This document shows, piece by piece, positions 59,794 through 64,000 of a DNA stretch of 64,000 nucleotides. The notes beneath the pieces are model-generated. The model saw only the letters and a list, made by a program, of their open reading frames with translations, did no database searches and was not told the DNA's origin. The position numbers were made by a program, and so were the translations under genes. This DNA comes from Phytoseiulus persimilis (taxonomy: Eukaryota > Arthropoda > Arachnida > Mesostigmata > Phytoseiidae). The stretch covers positions 21,824,001 through 21,888,000 of the forward strand of contig CM075101.1 in NCBI GenBank assembly GCA_037576195.1. Reading direction: 5' to 3'. How positions within the stretch are numbered: position 1 is the stretch's first letter; each line of letters starts with the position of its first letter.

Positions 59794-59799
59794 AATAAA
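59794..59799 (+). terminator. candidate poly(A) signal of the protease homologue
   Basis: AATAAA lies 187 bases after the stop codon on the same strand. Confidence 0.5.
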
Positions 59800-62700
59800 G
59801 ATCGAACCGCTCTATGCCGACTCGAGTCGAGGTGTTTTGACCAGATTCGTGCCTCTCCCCAGTCTTGTCGGAACGAAATCATTGGATTATCGTTCCGAGT
59901 AGCGTTAACAGCAACAAGAGTCGCATGACGTGTCTCCTCGTGGACGGAGCTGGGCCCTTCGGTATTTCAACCACGTCTCGAGGGGCGGTAATCAATCGTT
60001 GTCCGATGTTCAATCTCAGATAGACAATCATAACTCTGTGCTGAGAGCTATCGGTGCGTCCGCAGAATTACAGCAGCAGGTTGCGTCGAACGTGTAACTT
60101 TTCGACGGGCCTCAAAGGAGACCGCTGTAAACGCTGAGGACTGTCTCGCTGGAACCGAGCCCAGCTCGGGAAAACCATCTGGCAGTTACATCTTAAGATC
60201 CGAGCGACAATCGCACTCCTGTCGGCATCGGAGTGTCGGGTTGCCTCGTTCTCCCTGCCTCTCCCCACCCAGTGGGCCGAATCTACAATCAGCCACAGCT
60301 TGGTGGGCATGTGTCGCTCCCAAAAGAGAATTTCATCTCCGGATTACCCTCGGACGAAATACCGAATGCGCTGACACTGTTCCCAAAGGGCTTCGCAGAT
60401 GAGACGGCTTCACCCAGATTGCAGAGTCGATGCGGCAACCGTTTTGTCTGAGGCGACTTCTAATCAGTCTGCGAGCGGATTCGGCATCGCCAGACGCACA
60501 GAACTGAATCACCCGATGATCAAACTCACCTACGGTGATTCGGGTTCGGTGATTGTTTGAATATCCCTTGAACTAGCCAGGGTGGGCACCGGGGGGAGGG
60601 GAAAAAGAGCTGGTTGTAGAGCTCACCGGTCACTAATATCTGTTTACACCTCGCGTCGATTAACGAGTTGCTGCCTCTAACCGTAAAGTAGCAGGCTTAT
60701 TGTGTTTGGCTGTCTGCCTGACTTTCCACTATGCGCGCAACCGACGGATGAGTCCCCGAGGAACCGGAAACACTGCATCGGATCCCCGAGATGAGATCGG
60801 TCTCACCTTAATGAGTACCCCCCACACCCGGCGCTCTGGTTTCGAGAGCGAATCGATATCGGTCCGACGCAGAACAACAACAGTAGCAGAAATGAGGCGG
60901 CTACTCACAAGAATTTGAGACAGCGTCCGCACTCCTCACACACGAATGCCCCCGCCCCCTGACGAGTGCCGTGAGCATTTTCCTCACCGTTCAGAGACAT
61001 CTGGCCAGCTCGAAGAATATTGCTCACCGGATTCAGTGCCTGCATTCGCGAAGGCGCTCTCGCCCCCGCTGATGCATTGTTGTCATGGAGGGCAACTCCA
61101 TCGAGTTCAACAAGGGCCATTGGAAATAAATCTATTCTCTTTTCGCTTTCTTGTTACGCTGTATTGCGTGTGCTGTTCATCTCTCTTCGGCTATTAAGTT
61201 AGCAAGCAGCCAAGCCAGCGGTGCACAAAGCGACTGCCTGTCGGTCTGCTGCGAGAAAACTAGCTCGCGACGACCAAGCTATCCTCCCAGCCCCGTTTCT
61301 CTGCTGGTCCGCTGCGCCGGGAGCCGGTGGGGTGGACCGAGCTCGGAGGAGGAGGGACCCGCGAACGAAGGGACCAGGGCACTCCCTCCGCTAGCTGGCC
61401 TATTGAGGTCGGGTTACGTCACTCTAGGGACCAAAACTCCTCGAGCGGCCAGAGAACCCTCAGAGCGGGGGGAGCACATCAAGGACTGCAAGAACAGCAT
61501 GTTGCCGCTGTCAATGGCCATCACTATACTTTTCCTTTGCATGTGGTGGTCATCTGCATTCGTGCGTCTGGGTCTATTGTAACGCGATCAGTTTATCGAT
61601 CGGAGTCGGGACTCCGAGGTCCGAACGCAGAGCGGTGATATTCGTTAAACTCTCCATCGGGCTCAGCGTTTTCGTTCGGGCTCTGATCTCGAGACACGCT
61701 CGCGCAGAAGCCCGTTAACTTTTCTGAGCGCCACCTCGATGCACGAAGTCGCGGAGCGGCGCGCGCACGGGAATCGAGAGGGAGAGAGATAGTTTTGTCA
61801 TGGTGCTCGCACACCACGAAACAAGGGAAGAAAGAAACCTGTCTCCGCGTTCCTGATGAGGTTCTTCCGCAGAAGGAAGAGCGGTTGATGATGTGATTTT
61901 GGACATCTAGACAGAATGCAGACGCCGATGAGAGAACCGCTTGATTGGTTGAACACTGAAATCACATTTGCATGAGTTCGTCGTGTATTCTTTTCTCGAG
62001 ACGAAAGTCGCTCGCCAGCTCGCTGGCATATGCGCTCTCCTCTGTCTCGAATGTCTACAGCCGATGTCTTTTTTGGGTCGTTCCTTCGAGGGAGGGGGGG
62101 GACGCAATCGTGTTCTTCAATTCTGAATGCATTACGAAGAGGAATGATTCAGCCCCGGTCGTAGTCTCCGTGGACACGGAAGTGATGTATGAGTTGGCAT
62201 CCTACTTGAAAGATATTCCGCCGTTTGCGAACTGTTGATTCGCCTCATAGATTGTTTAAGAGCAAGCCAGCAAACAGCTTCGGAGAGACGCCCATGGACG
62301 AGAGTGTGATCTGTTGGGTGTGTTGAACGACCGACGCTTCCCCAACAGGGTACGATTCGAGAGCAGACATATAATGGACGTTAAGTGGGATGAGGGGACG
62401 ACGACCAGGGCGACGAAGACGACTAAATCATCGGGTGTCCCTGAGCGGAACGGGGGCGAGTAGGGAGCGACCTCGAATGGCTCCTTTCGGCGCGGCTTTT
62501 CGTTGGCTGCGTGGCTCTCTGAAGATCGTGAATCCGACTCATCTTCACAAGGACAGAATATCGTGAATCCTTTCGTGGGGAGGTACAGTTACACTCACCA
62601 CAATCACGTATTCTTACTGATGTTTCCGGCTTGCAGCGATTCGTCTCCGAAGCTGGCATGCATCCTACGGGATTATCCTTCCAAGCTTTCCGGTATAAAA

Positions 62701-63202
62701 GTACATCTACCTCCAGAGACGCTGACGTTCTCCTGCAGCTGATCCTCGACCAGGAGTCTAATGCGCGCTGCACAGAACACCGAAAACAACGTCGCGGATG
62801 CAAGCAGTTCCGATGAAAGGAATCCGGGGGCCCAATATTGTCTGGAGCGAGTCAGTTCATCCATGATTCTTCGCTCTGATCGCGGTGTACTCACAGAAAT
62901 CAGGGAGCAGCGTTACTGGAGTTATCATTATGTTCAAGGGCATGGTAATCGTCCCTAGGAAGCTGCAACAACGAATCCCGAGCACTCTGCACTATGAACT
63001 CCAGGTAATAACCGGAATGTGGGCCCGATCCCGCGTTTACTGACCGTACACCAATATTCACACCCAACACAGGTCAAGCAAATGCTGAGACGTCACACCG
63101 GCGAGCAAGAGTCCAATAGAAATCCCTCTATCACTGTGTGAGCATTCATAGGGCCCACAGATCAGGGTTCACGGCGATTTCGCGGGCCCGATGAAAACTA
63201 CA

Positions 63203-63290
63203 GGGTGGCATTTTGGCCGTGTGGCATAAACCAACGCCTTGGGTGCCACGCTAAGCTAGCAATCGCGGGTTCGATTCCCGGCCGGGACAA
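63203..63290 (+). mobile_element. tRNA-derived SINE-like element (head region)
   Basis: An RNA polymerase III B box, GGTTCGATTCC at 63268-63278, matches the consensus exactly. A-box-like TGGCCGTGTGG lies at 63214-63224, at a tRNA-like spacing of 54 bases. The 3' side continues as CGGCCGGGACA, like a tRNA acceptor end, but no complementary 5' acceptor strand is present and one T-stem pair is mismatched. It is therefore not a working tRNA gene. The words GGGTGGCATTTT at its start recur at 63479, suggesting a second, diverged copy. A tRNA pseudogene is the alternative reading. Confidence 0.5.
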
Positions 63291-64000
63291 CGAATTTCTT
63301 ATGTGGTAAAAAGAGGATTCAATTTATATCAGAATTAAATCTGAACCATCTTAAGATCCAAGCCCACCGCCCGCAATGGGATTTGCGGGGCGATAGGGAG
63401 TGTTACTGAAGCAATACCGAAAGGTGATTCCGGGACACTTCTGAGGGCTGGCTGAGAGGTTCAGCCGGAAAAACAAAGGGTGGCATTTTCAAGTCGGAAA
63501 TATCCGGGCTCGATTTTGTACTGGCCAGAACGTTGTCAATTCTTGGATTTTCAATTGATGGATTGGAAGATAAACGAAGTTATTACGCTTCCTCGGAAAA
63601 CGGAAACCGATCGTATCAAATATTTTTTTGGTGTCAACGGTGATTTTGGGGTCCGAGGGCGGAAAACTGAAGGAGGGTGATTTCCGGTGAAGGTGAAAAA
63701 TCGTTGAATCGACCTTGTTGCTTGATATTTATTTACCCATCTGTGAGAAATTTTCACCGAAGGGGATACTTTCGATTCCGGCTCGTTGAGGAGTTACAAA
63801 AGGAATTGCGACAAAAACTCAATCAGTCAACGGGCCTTGAAAAAGCGCTGAATACGGAAAACTAGATGGGTAATATTTGAAACTATCTCCTGGACGCGAT
63901 TCCCATCATGCCCACTCCGAAAGAGAATGGGAATAACCGCTTCGGAATCCGAGAATCGACAAATTTATGGCCGGAACAAAATGGTCCTCAAAAATTCACG

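Larger units (their letters stand above)
59608..64000. other. 4.4-kb right end without an assigned gene
   Basis: The left 200 bases are 3' UTR of the protease homologue. The rest has open frames of 60-145 codons on both strands (the longest, 61151-61582 plus, overlaps another plus-strand frame) and no recognised domain. GC-rich, repeat-like words are common at 61.2-61.5 kb and 62.4-62.5 kb. From about 63.2 kb on, the sequence looks repeat-derived: a tRNA-like head with a perfect B box, then several small hairpins and AT-rich DNA. Confidence 0.5.

Noticed and set aside
63214..63289. A functional tRNA gene
   Set aside because: The B box is perfect, but there is no matching 5' acceptor strand, one T-stem pair is mismatched and no clear anticodon arm could be drawn.

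Overview
This window is animal nuclear DNA, most likely from an arthropod. The genes are split by short GT-AG introns, mostly 70-230 bp. The recognisable products are metazoan: a Smurf-type HECT ligase closest in layout to the fly protein, a type II PI 4-kinase, a CD109/TEP-type macroglobulin, a fasciclin-domain surface protein and chymotrypsin-fold proteases. The compact introns and roughly balanced base composition would suit a mite, but the species cannot be fixed from this sequence. There is no bacterial operon structure, CRISPR array or rRNA.

Layout. 1-2623 (-): the 5' half of a CD109/TEP-like macroglobulin gene that runs off the left edge. 2.6-9.8 kb: no gene recognised. 9830-12709 (-): a two-domain FAS1 (fasciclin) protein in eight exons. 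15263-16972 (-): ZC3H18, in one uninterrupted exon. 18265-23818 (+): type II phosphatidylinositol 4-kinase in eight exons, divergent from ZC3H18. 25290-28514 (-): SRFBP1/BUD22 in ten exons, tail-to-tail with the kinase. 28.5-39.6 kb: a long stretch with coding-like islands but no assigned gene. 39591-45935 (+): Smurf (C2, three WW domains, HECT) in eleven exons. 46-51.4 kb: unassigned, with a few exon-like pieces. 51375-53684 (+): a secreted trypsin-like protease carrying a 555-nt extra exon in its autolysis loop. 53.7-58.3 kb: unassigned. 58294-59607 (+): a second, catalytically dead protease homologue. 59.6-64 kb: no gene recognised, but a tRNA-derived SINE-like relic near 63.2 kb.

How the genes relate. 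The housekeeping genes (ZC3H18 in RNA metabolism, PI4K2 in endosomal PI4P synthesis, SRFBP1/BUD22 in ribosome biogenesis, Smurf in BMP-signal turnover) appear unrelated and simply adjacent. The two proteases at 51-60 kb lie in the same orientation and share one architecture, so they look like diverged tandem duplicates; one keeps the catalytic triad and the other has lost the serine. Active protease plus dead homologue is a familiar pairing in arthropod clotting and melanisation cascades.

The most notable observation is the symmetric (phase 1-1) exon at 52450-53004. It inserts 185 Ser/Thr/Arg-rich residues into the autolysis loop. Removing it restores a canonical protease loop in frame, so it may be an alternatively spliced regulatory cassette. 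Exon models were built by hand from splice signals, reading phase and family resemblance; transcripts and database searches were not available.
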